Shown: piece after piece, positions 40,251 to 48,131 of the stretch
How the letters are laid out: every line of letters begins with the position of its first letter
How positions within the stretch are numbered: position 1 is the stretch's first letter
Origin: Azospirillum baldaniorum
GTDB lineage: Bacteria; Pseudomonadota; Alphaproteobacteria; Azospirillales; Azospirillaceae
NCBI RefSeq assembly: GCF_003119195.2
Contig: NZ_CP022260.1
Location: 403,501 to 467,500, forward strand
DNA: 64,000 nt
Direction of reading: 5' to 3'
Made by a program: the position numbers and the translations under genes
The notes under the pieces: model-generated
The model's database searches: none
Told to the model about the DNA's origin: nothing
The model's input: the letters and a program-made list of their open reading frames with translations, nothing else

Positions 40251-40595
40251 ATGGACAATACTGGTATGGCGGCCCAATCCAACCGCGAGTTGTACCTGAT
40301 GCTCGGCCGCATGGAGAGCCAGATCAACTCGTTGATGCAGTTGCTCGAATCCCTCCGGGAGGAGGTCGTCACGAAAGCCGAGCACGCCCGGCTGGTTGAC
40401 CGCGTGACCACCCTGGAACGGGTTCGCGAGGAATTCGAAGAGGAAATGCGAGACGCCAAGAAGGCGGTCATCAAGTGGGTGGCCGGCGTCCTGTCCGCCC
40501 TGGTTCTAGCCGCTGGCACGTGGGCGTGGTCGCACGTGGACATTGGCTGGAGCATCGCGAATCCGCCAGCCATCATCGAGCAGCGGAAGGGCTGA
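40251..40595 (+). CDS. Coiled-coil membrane protein, XhlA/holin-associated type
   Basis: A 114-residue protein with a coiled coil (~15-70, LMLGRMESQINSLMQLLESL, VDRVTTLERVREEF) followed by one membrane segment (VIKWVAGVLSALVLAAGTWAW) and a short tail. The layout is that of XhlA-like proteins, which work with holins, and it is the last late gene, a usual place for lysis genes. No endolysin gene follows, so the lysis role is an inference. Confidence 0.6.
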   Translation: MDNTGMAAQSNRELYLMLGRMESQINSLMQLLESLREEVVTKAEHARLVDRVTTLERVREEFEEEMRDAKKAVIKWVAGVLSALVLAAGTWAWSHVDIGWSIANPPAIIEQRKG

Positions 40596-40644
40596 AAGTA
40601 TCAACCCTTCCGTCCGGGCACGCCCGTTACATCAGCAAACGCCG

Positions 40645-41190
40645 TCAGGTCAGAACCTTCGTCCGACGTGCCGGACTGGCCCCAGGCAGGCCATCAGAGG
40701 GGCGAGGTCCCTTTCTACCGCCGAATGGTCTGAAAGGCGGAATGTCACGCCGACGGCGGAATACGGCGAGATCAATCAAGCTGTAGCCGAACTGGGAGGC
40801 GATGGCTTCTCCCGCCTTCTTGGTGGCGAATCCGAAACCCACCCCCCTGGAAGTAAACCGAAGCCCCCACCTGACCCGGCGGCTCAAGCAGGCGGAAATT
40901 ATCTCTTCAATGTGCTTCTTGTCGGATTCTGACCGCCAAAACAGAAGAGTCGTTTTGCCGTCGTCGAGACAACTGCACTGCCACTGAGGACAGTCGGATT
41001 CGAGGTCAAGGTCGATGAAAAACGGCCACACCCTTCCTGTCAAACCACGAAGTCGCCATGACGGAACCGTCGTGGGTTCAACCGCGAAGGTCTTGCAGGG
41101 ATAGCAATTTTTGTAGTTTCTCACGTACACAAACTCCTCCAGGTTCCGCCATCGTTGCGACGGCAGATTCTCAGCCTTCTTGAAGGCCAA
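40645..41190 (-). CDS. Hypothetical protein, last of the minus-strand cluster
   Basis: A 181-residue protein with several Cys (YKNCYPCKTF, DCPQWQCSCLDDGK) and a basic C-terminus. No family recognised. It follows the 227-residue gene by 32 bp and is convergent with the late operon. The Cys pairs suggest a metal site or disulphides. Confidence 0.5.
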   Translation of the reverse strand: MAFKKAENLPSQRWRNLEEFVYVRNYKNCYPCKTFAVEPTTVPSWRLRGLTGRVWPFFIDLDLESDCPQWQCSCLDDGKTTLLFWRSESDKKHIEEIISACLSRRVRWGLRFTSRGVGFGFATKKAGEAIASQFGYSLIDLAVFRRRRDIPPFRPFGGRKGPRPSDGLPGASPARRTKVLT

Positions 41191-41222
41191 GACCCCGAGG
41201 AGTGGGGTCGAACGTTTTCAGC

Positions 41223-41906
41223 CTACCCGAGGCCGTCCTGAATGTAAACCGGCTGCCCCCACTCCTGGCCTGCCCAGACCCAACCGCGGAATCCCAGGAT
41301 GTCAGGCTGGGTCGAAAGAAACGGCCCGCACATGTGGAGGTCGCCGCCGTCGATCCGGCCGAATTCCAGCCACGCCAGGAAGTTGTCACCGGCCAGCCGC
41401 CACATCGGCTTCAGGCCGTGCAGGCGGGCGTTGCCGAGGTCGTCCACAACCACCTCGATTCCGCCGGGTACGCACGCCTGGACGGCCGCCAGGGCATGTT
41501 CGATCCGGCCGACCCGGACCCAAACCAGCCCGGTATAGAAGCCGGCCGGCAGGGCGTGCAGCCATTTCCCGAACGGCGGCCTGATCCGGACCCAGAACCC
41601 GTTCCTGCATCGCGTGCCGCCCAGGTCGGCCAGATCCCGGAAGCAGGTCGCCCAGCCAACGACCTCTCGGTGCACCAGGGCGTACCGTGAGGTGATCGGG
41701 ATGTCGTGAATCCACCGGGCCATGGCCAGCAACTCGCGGCACCGGCAGGCCGGCGTCGCTGCCTGCAACGCGGCGATCCGCTCCCGTTTCTCGATGTTGA
41801 GTCGCCGCCGGATCACGCCCTTGCGGGCTCTGACCTGCCGGGCCGTGAGATCGCCGTGTTGGTAGCCTTCGTAGATTTCCATCCAGGCGTCGATCAGCCA
41901 CGTCAT
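41223..41906 (-). CDS. Hypothetical protein of the minus-strand cluster
   Basis: A 227-residue protein. An N-terminal basic helix (RQVRARKGVIRRRLNIEKRER) precedes a Trp- and Gly-rich domain (GGTRCRNGFWVRIRPPFGKWLHALPAGFYTG). The N-terminus might bind nucleic acid. Its ATG overlaps the upstream stop (ATGA). No homologous family recognised. Confidence 0.5.
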   Translation of the reverse strand: MTWLIDAWMEIYEGYQHGDLTARQVRARKGVIRRRLNIEKRERIAALQAATPACRCRELLAMARWIHDIPITSRYALVHREVVGWATCFRDLADLGGTRCRNGFWVRIRPPFGKWLHALPAGFYTGLVWVRVGRIEHALAAVQACVPGGIEVVVDDLGNARLHGLKPMWRLAGDNFLAWLEFGRIDGGDLHMCGPFLSTQPDILGFRGWVWAGQEWGQPVYIQDGLG

Positions 41907-42184
41907 TGTCGCCGCCGGAGGGCATGGAGGAGGTCTTCGAGTAGGTAGGACGCCCTCACGGCGTCACCGCCTGCCTCGTTTTCTGTGATGTAGGCCGTCA
42001 GGGCCTCCACCGCGGCTGTGGTCGCGTCGCCGCCCTCGAAGCAGTGGTGCAACTTCCCGCTGGTCGTCACCGCGTACAGGGCCAGCATGTGCTTGGTCGG
42101 TCGGGTGGGCGGTTCAACCAAGTACCACTTGATCGCTTCGAGCAACAGGTTGAGCCGGCCTGGGTCGTCTTCAGCCGCCCGCAT
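41903..42184 (-). CDS. Small hypothetical protein of the minus-strand cluster
   Basis: A 93-residue acidic helical protein. ATG 42184 was chosen (GGAG 6 nt upstream) over GTG 42196. It overlaps the upstream gene by 14 bp and the downstream gene by 4 bp, so it is translated as part of an operon. Function unknown. Confidence 0.5.
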   Translation of the reverse strand: MRAAEDDPGRLNLLLEAIKWYLVEPPTRPTKHMLALYAVTTSGKLHHCFEGGDATTAAVEALTAYITENEAGGDAVRASYLLEDLLHALRRRQ

Positions 42185-42539
42185 TGGTGACTCCACGGGC
42201 TATATGGTCGCGGAGAATATTCCGGAGATCGCTCGCGGCCTTGCACTCCGCGGCGTTCTGGTTCTCGCTCTCGCGAAGGTCGGTGAGGTATTTGGTCAAA
42301 ACGTCGCAGGCGACCAACGCCGATTTGGCGTCGGCGAAGCAGTCGGTCGCCGACCACTCGTCGCCGAGCCGCATCGTGATGTTGTAGTCGTCCAATACGT
42401 CGCGGTATTCGCGGTATTTCCGCTCCAGTCGGGCCTTTTTCCATTCCAAAACAGATCGAGCCGCCCTCGCCATCACCTGAGCGTAGGCGGGCGGGGGAGC
42501 GGGCGGCTGGGGTGAGGGTGGCTGGGGGCGGGCTCTCAC
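42171..42539 (-). CDS. Helical hypothetical protein of the minus-strand cluster
   Basis: A 122-residue protein. A proline-rich N-terminus (~25 residues) precedes a highly charged coiled coil (VLEWKKARLERKYREYRDVLDDY) and a second helix (DCFADAKSALVACDVLTKYLTDL). GTG 42539 overlaps the upstream stop (GTGA). No family recognised. Confidence 0.5.
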   Translation of the reverse strand: MRARPQPPSPQPPAPPPAYAQVMARAARSVLEWKKARLERKYREYRDVLDDYNITMRLGDEWSATDCFADAKSALVACDVLTKYLTDLRESENQNAAECKAASDLRNILRDHIARGVTNAGG

Positions 42540-42952
42540 AGCAGTTTCCCCACGAAGGCATCGGCGATGGCGTCCCCGAGGCCGCTGGGGAACTCGGACC
42601 CGGCCGCCGCTTGGTTCAGATGGATCGAGTGGGCGATCAGTTTCTCGCCCCGTACGTGCATCGGCATCAGGGTGACGATCACGCTCGGGACGATCTCCAG
42701 TACATCGTCCAATTTGCTGAAGATGACGCTGACGTTGCCGTTGGCCCCGAGCGTGATTCCGTAGCCCCTGTTGACGACGCGGAACAACACGTCGCCGAAT
42801 TCCGGAAGGAACATGACGCCTGTGGCCGTGCCGTCCGGGTGTTTTATTTGGGCATGATCCAACGCCCAGTCGGCAGCCTGCTGGAATGCCGCCGTCTGCC
42901 GATTCGTGATCTGGTCGCTGGGGTCGAGCAGGAATAGTCTTCTGGTCCGCAT
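42536..42952 (-). CDS. Hypothetical protein, first of the minus-strand cluster
   Basis: A 138-residue alpha/beta protein (FQQAADWALDHAQIKHPDG, VSVIFSKLDDVLEIVPSVIVTL). ATG 42952 has GAGGAGG 5 nt upstream, the best ribosome binding site of the cluster. It probably heads a five-gene operon (42952 to 40645) lying between the integrase and the late genes. This is the region where prophages often carry lysogeny, immunity or exclusion genes. Confidence 0.55.
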   Translation of the reverse strand: MRTRRLFLLDPSDQITNRQTAAFQQAADWALDHAQIKHPDGTATGVMFLPEFGDVLFRVVNRGYGITLGANGNVSVIFSKLDDVLEIVPSVIVTLMPMHVRGEKLIAHSIHLNQAAAGSEFPSGLGDAIADAFVGKLL

Positions 42953-43283
42953 GGCCGCCTCCTCGTTGTGCAACAAGGCTTCGCCAAAGCCGATCAGGCT
43001 TCAAACACTCATTGAGCTATACACGGGAAAGCACGACGCATACCACCATACTACATTTGGCGATATTAATGTATGCATACGTGCATTTTAGATTGTGGTT
43101 ACTTGGGGTTCCACTCTGGAGTTGTCGATCAGTACTTGAGGTCGCCACAGAGTCAGGACTGGCATGCTGACGAAGAGTTGGTGGACGGAATTCTGCGAAT
43201 TCTGGGTAGGTCGGCACGCGGTGGTGTCTCGGGCGGTCGGTGGACCGTTCTAAATGAGACCCAGGACCCCGTGCTGCCCTAGC
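42953..43283. other. AT-rich 331-bp gap between integrase and minus-strand cluster
   Basis: Much less GC-rich than its surroundings. It contains a palindromic stretch around TATGCATA (43072-43079) and probably the promoter of the five-gene minus cluster. A 69-codon plus-strand ORF (43073-43282) is present but lacks a ribosome binding site and is not convincing as a gene. Confidence 0.4.
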
Positions 43284-44720
43284 TTAATCAGTGTCGCCAG
43301 CCTCCAGCAGCTTCCGCCGGTGGTCGTACTCAGCCCGCCGGACGCGGGAGGTTAACGGCTGGCCGTAGTGGTTCTGGATCATCTTCATGCTGGTCCCGGC
43401 CCAGTCGGCGATGATGTGGGGGTTCAAAGTCGTGGTTTCGATTTCTTCCGTGATGGCCGAGTGCCGGAGGGACCCAAGTGAATACAGGTTTCCCTGGGCG
43501 TCCTTTTCCACGCCGGCTTTCTTCAGCAGGCTCTCGAACCCGACATAGAAAGTCGTGATGGCCGTGCGGTTACGGTTGAGCCAGAGGGATTCATGGGGTT
43601 CCGGCCGGAAACCGTAGTGCTTCTCGTAAAAGCCCGGCAGCGTCTCGGCGATCCGGAGGACCTCGGGGATGAACCGAAAAATCGGCTCGACCACCCGCTC
43701 GTGCCCGGCGAATTTGATCGGCGGCACGTGCAGCATTAGCGTCCGCTCGCCGTTGTCCAGCACGGTGGGCCGCAACGATCCGAACGTCAGGCTGTAGCCC
43801 TCGGAGACCCGCAGACCGTACGCCCTGACGATGGTGCAGAACCACCAAAGGATCTGGCGGGAGCGTCGGGAATCCCCGAACAACTTCGGCGGGTCTAGCC
43901 AGCCGTCATGGACGAACTTGTCCAACCGGTCCCACTGTTCGCGGGTGAACGCCGGGCGTTTCTTCGGCGGGCTGACCCGCGTGTTCTGGATGGAATACCG
44001 GGGGATCTGACTTTTTTTGATCCAGCCCTGGGCCACGCAGAAATTGAACAGGCTGTTGAACTGTGACTGGTCGCGGGCCTTGGTCGCCAACGTAGGGGGC
44101 TTACGTTCTTCGGGCCGGATTTTTCGAATCAGCCGGGTATCCCCCCGGTAGTAGGGGATCTCATGCACCTCCTTGCCCGGCCCCTCGAACCAGTATGTCG
44201 TCCGCCAGTGCTGCCATCGCGTCAGGTGATCCTCCGTCACCTCGTCCACGGTCAGCTTGAAGAAGGGCTCATAAGGGATCACGAAGCGGTTGAGGAATAC
44301 GCGGTGGTGCTTGTGGCGGTCCTGGGAGATACGGCCATTCAGGAGGTCCCGGTTCAGGCTGATCATGAACCGCTCGGCGGCGACCTGCACCGTCGGGATC
44401 TTCACCGTGTTGAGGGCCTTGCCCCGGCCGACCTGCTCCCGCAGGCGGAAGTAAAGCCGCTCGGCGAAGCTCATGACCTCGGGGCCGGGATGGCCCCTCG
44501 TGGCGATCCGGTCGCGGAGTTCGGCGAACTCCCACTCCTTCGTCAGAGCTTCGAAGTGCCGGTCCGAGTAGCTGAACTGGTCGGCCAGCCGGCCTTCAAC
44601 ACGTGGCTGATCCGGGAGAGAAATTCTGTAATAGGTCTTGGCCCGTCCTCGTGCCGAGTCAGGCCAGAACAAGTAAATCTGGTAAACCGGGTGCTTCCAG
44701 GACACGGCGTGCTTCGGCAT
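43284..44720 (-). CDS. int: Tyrosine integrase
   Basis: A 478-residue site-specific recombinase that should catalyse integration at the haemoglobin gene. The N-terminal ~110 residues are an arm-binding/unknown part, followed by a SAM-like core-binding domain (~115-240) and the catalytic domain. Catalytic residues are Arg in GLRVSEGY, Lys in HVPPIKFAGHE, Arg ~419 in GSLRHS, Trp ~440 in ADWAGTS and nucleophile Tyr ~452 in NHYG. The usual His of the H-x-x-R box is replaced by Gly/Ser, which is tolerated in some integrases. ATG 44720 (MPKHAV) was chosen over TTG 44792, which lies inside the arm repeats. Confidence 0.92.
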   Translation of the reverse strand: MPKHAVSWKHPVYQIYLFWPDSARGRAKTYYRISLPDQPRVEGRLADQFSYSDRHFEALTKEWEFAELRDRIATRGHPGPEVMSFAERLYFRLREQVGRGKALNTVKIPTVQVAAERFMISLNRDLLNGRISQDRHKHHRVFLNRFVIPYEPFFKLTVDEVTEDHLTRWQHWRTTYWFEGPGKEVHEIPYYRGDTRLIRKIRPEERKPPTLATKARDQSQFNSLFNFCVAQGWIKKSQIPRYSIQNTRVSPPKKRPAFTREQWDRLDKFVHDGWLDPPKLFGDSRRSRQILWWFCTIVRAYGLRVSEGYSLTFGSLRPTVLDNGERTLMLHVPPIKFAGHERVVEPIFRFIPEVLRIAETLPGFYEKHYGFRPEPHESLWLNRNRTAITTFYVGFESLLKKAGVEKDAQGNLYSLGSLRHSAITEEIETTTLNPHIIADWAGTSMKMIQNHYGQPLTSRVRRAEYDHRRKLLEAGDTD

Positions 44721-44939
44721 TCCGCTAACCCCTTGATCCGACAGGGAGGGGCGGCAGGGTGGGCTTTCCCCCTTTCCCCACGTTTTCCCCAAGCTTCGGC
44801 CTGAGGGTAGGGGGAAGGGCCGATGGCCGTCAACGCCTTGATATCTCTACTGGTTCTCTTCTGGGGTCGCCGGGGGATGGGGAAAGTGAAGCCAAGTAAA
44901 TCCTTGATCTGCTTAACTTTCCCCAGAGACTAACGTTCC
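44721..44939. other. Right prophage end with integrase arm-type repeats
   Basis: TTTCCCCACGTTTTCCCC at 44773-44790 differs by one base from its counterpart at 993-1010. TTCTGGGGTC at 44859-44868 matches 1024-1033. CTTTCCCCA recurs at 44917-44925, and its inverse GGGGAAAG is at 44879-44886. These are probable arm sites for the adjacent integrase and would also overlap its promoter. Confidence 0.55.
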
Positions 44940-45025
44940 TCGATCATCGCCTCGTCGATGCCGGTCTTGGCGACCCGCTCGGCGATGGTGGCGGACTGGG
45001 GGGTGGGAACGGCGGTCTGGTCCAA
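44930..45025 (-). pseudogene. Displaced native 5' end of the haemoglobin gene
   Basis: Read on the minus strand from TTG 45025, the frame gives MDQTAVPTPQSATIAERV, then AKTGIDEAMIEER and a stop at 44930-44932 supplied by prophage DNA. Joined across the core to 848-488 it would give a normal 148-residue globin. AGGA lies 10 nt before the TTG. The short peptide is probably non-functional. Confidence 0.8.
44940..44994. repeat. attR: attR core (55-bp direct repeat)
   Basis: Perfect copy of 849-903. Host DNA resumes at 44995 with the native first codons of the haemoglobin gene. Confidence 0.93.
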
Positions 45026-45116
45026 AGCGGTCGGGTCCTGAAAAACATGAGGCGAACAAGACCCGGCACTATACCCGTCCCGGCGGCACACCGCCACCCG
45101 TGCGGGGCTGTAAATT

Positions 45117-45233
45117 CCCTCTCCCCTCTGGGGAGAGGGCTAGGGTGAGGGGGTTGCGCTTGTGCCGGACGTGGCGCCACGCGCATCCCCCTCACCGGCC
45201 CTTCGGGCCACCCTCTCCCCGGAGGGGAGAGGG
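45117..45233. repeat. Palindromic REP-like element
   Basis: Two short hairpins, CCCTCTCCCC/GGGGAGAGGG at 45117-45139 and again at 45211-45233, bracket GGGTGAGGGGG and CCCCCTCACC to form one large imperfect palindrome. Such elements are dispersed in many proteobacterial genomes. It lies after lutC and before the native haemoglobin start, so it may act as a terminator. Confidence 0.7.
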
Positions 45234-45260
45234 TTATGAACGTCAGCGCTTTCTTCACCC

Positions 45261-45932
45261 CTACCGGACGATGACCACCACCAACCGCTTCGGCCCGTGG
45301 ACGCCGTAGGCCAGTGTCTGCTCGATGTCCGCCGTCTTCGACGGGCCGGAGATCAGCAAGGCGTTGGTCGGCATGCCGTCGGCCCAGCGGTTCTCGGTCA
45401 TCGCCTGCCAGAAGGTGTCGTACAGCGCGTCGGCGCGCAGCAGCGCCAAGTGCATGTGCGGCACCAGCGACATCAGCCGCGGCTCCTCAGGCGTCGGCCA
45501 GACGATCAGGCTGCCGGTGTCGGCGATGGCCCCCAGCGTCGTGGTGATGCCGGCGTCGATGCCGTCGAACAGCCGCTCCTTGAAGGTCTCGACCCGGTCG
45601 GCGTAGGGGATCAGCTCCGGACCGCCCGCCATCCCGGACGCCGCCCATTCGGATGAGAGGCGCCCCCCGGCCTCGGTCGCCGGGCCGAACAGCAGGTTGC
45701 GGGTGCCCTGCGCCGTGAGGAAGGCCTGGACGTCGGCGGGCCAGTCGGCCTCGGTCGTCTCCAGGAATTCCGTGTGGACGGCCTCCATCATGCGCTTGAT
45801 GCGCTCCAGCCGTTCCGCGCCGTCCCAGCGCTTGTTGCGCAGGACGGCGAAATCGGACTCCGGCGGGGTCAGCGGGTGGGCGTCGCGCCCGGCGCGCAGC
45901 TTGCCCAGGATCGCGTTTCTGGACTCAGACAT
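45261..45932 (-). CDS. lutC: Lactate utilisation protein C (LUD domain)
   Basis: A 223-residue LUD-domain protein, third subunit of the iron-sulphur lactate oxidase LutABC (LldEFG). Family segments include DAGITTTLGAIADTGSLIVWPTPEEPR and GPSKTADIEQTLAYGVHGPKRLVVVIV near the C-terminus. It overlaps lutB by 8 bp. The complex oxidises L-lactate to pyruvate at the cytoplasmic membrane. Last gene of the lactate operon, followed by the REP-like palindrome. Confidence 0.9.
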   Translation of the reverse strand: MSESRNAILGKLRAGRDAHPLTPPESDFAVLRNKRWDGAERLERIKRMMEAVHTEFLETTEADWPADVQAFLTAQGTRNLLFGPATEAGGRLSSEWAASGMAGGPELIPYADRVETFKERLFDGIDAGITTTLGAIADTGSLIVWPTPEEPRLMSLVPHMHLALLRADALYDTFWQAMTENRWADGMPTNALLISGPSKTADIEQTLAYGVHGPKRLVVVIVR

Positions 45933-47349
45933 CGGGAATCCCCTTTTCGCGGGCGAGGGCGTGGAGCGTGCGGTTGGCGAAGCGCGGCTTGGCCCGCACG
46001 TTCGTCCACTCCTTCAGCAGCGGCAGGCTGGCGGGCGCGGCGTTGCCCAGCTTCGCCAGCAGCGCCGTCGCGAACTGGTAGGCGAGCGGCGAGGCGTAGG
46101 TCATCGACCAGCCCTTCCACACCATCGCCTCCGCCTTGCTGGCGTGCGATCCGGCGCCCCGCACCGCGTCGCCGGGATGAACGGCCTCCGACCGCAGGCG
46201 GCCCATGATCTCGACGATGGGGATCTTGACCGGACAGATCTCGACGCAGGCGTTGCACATGGTGCAGGCGTGCGGCAGCTCGCCCCGCTTCTCCAGCCCT
46301 TCCACCTGCGGCATCAGGATCGAGCCGATCGGGCCGGGGTAGGGCGCCTGATAGGCATGGCCGCCGACCTTGGTGTAGACGGGGCAATGGTTCATGCAGG
46401 CGCCGCAGCGGATGCAGCGCAGCGTGTTGCGCAGCTCCTCGTCGGCATAGATGCCCGACCGCCCGTTGTCGAGGATCACCAGATGGATCTCGTTCGGGCC
46501 GTCCTTTTCGCCCTCCTTGCGGGGGCTGGAGATCATGTTGACGTAGGTGGTGATCGGTTGGGCGGTGGCGGAGCGGGTCAGCAGGCTGATGACCGGCGGC
46601 ACGTCCTCCAGCTTCTCGACGACCTTTTCCAGGCCCATGACGGCGATATGGACGGGCGGCACCGTGGTGCTCATGCGCCCGTTGCCCTCGTTCTCCACCA
46701 GACAGAGCGTGCCCGTCTCCGCCACCGCCATGTTGACGCCGGAGATGCCGACGTCGGCGGTCGCGAACTTCTTGCGCAGGACGCGGCGGGCGAGGTCCGT
46801 CAGCTGGGCCACGTCCTCGGTGTATTCCGCTTCCTTGATCTTCTGCTTGAAAAGATGGGCGATCTGCTTGGTGTTCATGTGGATCGCCGGCATGATGATA
46901 TGCGAGGGCATCGCTTCATCAAGCTGGACGATGTATTCGCCAAGGTCGCTTTCCAGGCTCTCGATGCCGTGCTTTTCCAGGAAGGCGTTGAGGTGCATCT
47001 CCTCCGACACCATCGACTTGCCCTTGACCACCAGCTTCGCGTTCACGCGCTGCATGATGGAGAGGACGATGGCGTTGGCCTCGTCGGTGGTGGACGCCCA
47101 ATGGACCTGGATGCCGTTCTTCGTGCAGTTGGCTTCCAGCTTTTCCAGCAGTTCCGGCAGCTTGGACAGGGCGCGCAGGCGGACCGAGGCGCCGAGCGTC
47201 CGCACCCCGTTCCATTCCGCGGTGTCGGCGAACTGCACGGCGCGCTTGGACATCAGCCCGTCCATGGCCCGGCGGAAGTTGCCGCGGAGCTGCTGGTCCT
47301 GGAGCGCGGCGCTGGAGGCCTTCGCGAAGTTGATGCTCGTCTCACCCAT
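45925..47349 (-). CDS. lutB: Lactate utilisation protein B (LUD + 4Fe-4S)
   Basis: A 474-residue protein. The N-terminal LUD domain (~60-300, with GISGVNMAVAETGTLCLVENEGNGR) is followed by two 4Fe-4S motifs: LRCIRCGACMNHCPVY (~310) and ACTMCNACVEICPVKIP (~365). The C-terminal domain is the usual DUF3390-like tail. It is the electron-transfer core of LutABC. ATG 47349 overlaps the end of lutA by 8 bp. Length is normal. Confidence 0.93.
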   Translation of the reverse strand: MGETSINFAKASSAALQDQQLRGNFRRAMDGLMSKRAVQFADTAEWNGVRTLGASVRLRALSKLPELLEKLEANCTKNGIQVHWASTTDEANAIVLSIMQRVNAKLVVKGKSMVSEEMHLNAFLEKHGIESLESDLGEYIVQLDEAMPSHIIMPAIHMNTKQIAHLFKQKIKEAEYTEDVAQLTDLARRVLRKKFATADVGISGVNMAVAETGTLCLVENEGNGRMSTTVPPVHIAVMGLEKVVEKLEDVPPVISLLTRSATAQPITTYVNMISSPRKEGEKDGPNEIHLVILDNGRSGIYADEELRNTLRCIRCGACMNHCPVYTKVGGHAYQAPYPGPIGSILMPQVEGLEKRGELPHACTMCNACVEICPVKIPIVEIMGRLRSEAVHPGDAVRGAGSHASKAEAMVWKGWSMTYASPLAYQFATALLAKLGNAAPASLPLLKEWTNVRAKPRFANRTLHALAREKGIPDV

Positions 47350-48112
47350 GGGTGCGCTCCTTCAGGAACTGGGCGATGTGGACTCCGCGGACCGGCTTCT
47401 TGCCGCCCTCCAGCGCGCCGGAGATGTTCATCAGGCAGCCGCAGTCGCCGGACACCACGGCCTTCGCCCCGGTGTTCTCGATGTCCGCCACCTTGTCGCC
47501 GACCATGGCAGCCGAAATCTCCGGATGGCGCACGGCGAAGGTGCCGCCGAAGCCGCAGCATTCCTTCTCCCGCTGCAACTCGACCAGCTCGACATTGGCG
47601 AGCTGGCGCAGCAGGGCCTTCGGCTCGTCGGTCACGCCCATTTCGCGCTGGGCGTGGCAGGAGGCGTGCCACGTGATCTTCACCGGTGGCCCCTGGTCCT
47701 CGAATTTAACCTTGAGGACCTGGACGAGGAACTGGGTCAGCTCCCACACGCGCGACGCCACCTGACGGGCGCGGGCCTCGTCCGGCTCGCCCTTGAACAG
47801 GTCGGGCCAGTGCTTGCTCATCATGCCGGCGCAGGAGCCCGACGGCACGACGATGGGCCAGTCACCGGGGAAATAGTCCAACTGCGCGCGGGCGACCTTC
47901 AGCGCCTCCTCCCGGTAGCCGGAGTTGTAGGCGGGCTGGCCGCAGCAGCTCTGCCCCTGCGGGAAGACGACGCGGACGCCCTGCGCCTTCAGCAGCTCCA
48001 TGCCGGCCATGCCGGCTTCCGGGTAGAACAGGTCGACCAGACAGGTGCCGAAGAAATAGACGCTTTCGGGCCGCTCGATGTCGGGGCGGTTTGTGGTGCC
48101 GTCGTGGCTCAT
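47342..48112 (-). CDS. lutA: Lactate utilisation protein A (CCG domains)
   Basis: A 256-residue protein with two Cys-rich CCG domains that bind an unusual Fe-S cluster: VYFFGTCLVDLFYP with GQSCCGQPAYNSG, and TWHASCHAQRE with KECCGFGGTFA. These are hallmarks of LutA/LldE/GlpC proteins. ATG 48112 follows GGAGG by 6 nt, and the longer open frame has no such site. It is 19 bp downstream of the D-lactate dehydrogenase gene in the operon. Confidence 0.93.
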   Translation of the reverse strand: MSHDGTTNRPDIERPESVYFFGTCLVDLFYPEAGMAGMELLKAQGVRVVFPQGQSCCGQPAYNSGYREEALKVARAQLDYFPGDWPIVVPSGSCAGMMSKHWPDLFKGEPDEARARQVASRVWELTQFLVQVLKVKFEDQGPPVKITWHASCHAQREMGVTDEPKALLRQLANVELVELQREKECCGFGGTFAVRHPEISAAMVGDKVADIENTGAKAVVSGDCGCLMNISGALEGGKKPVRGVHIAQFLKERTHG

Positions 48113-48131
48113 GATTTTCCTCCCTCCCGCC

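Larger units (their letters stand above)
849..44994. mobile_element. Complete temperate siphophage prophage
   Basis: The element is bounded by 55-bp direct repeats and carries an integrase at the attR end. It contains replication genes, large terminase, portal, head, tail-tube, tape-measure and lambda-like tail-tip genes in canonical order. One repeat plus the intervening DNA is 44,091 bp, a normal size for a lambda-like siphophage. Morphogenesis genes are all plus strand from about 13.6 to 40.6 kb. No late structural gene looks interrupted by a random frameshift, so the prophage is probably functional. A lysis enzyme and a CI-like repressor could not be recognised. Confidence 0.95.

Noticed and set aside
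43073..43282. 69-codon plus-strand ORF between integrase and the minus cluster
   Set aside because: No ribosome binding site, isolated strand, and it lies in an AT-rich probable regulatory gap. Kept only as a possibility.
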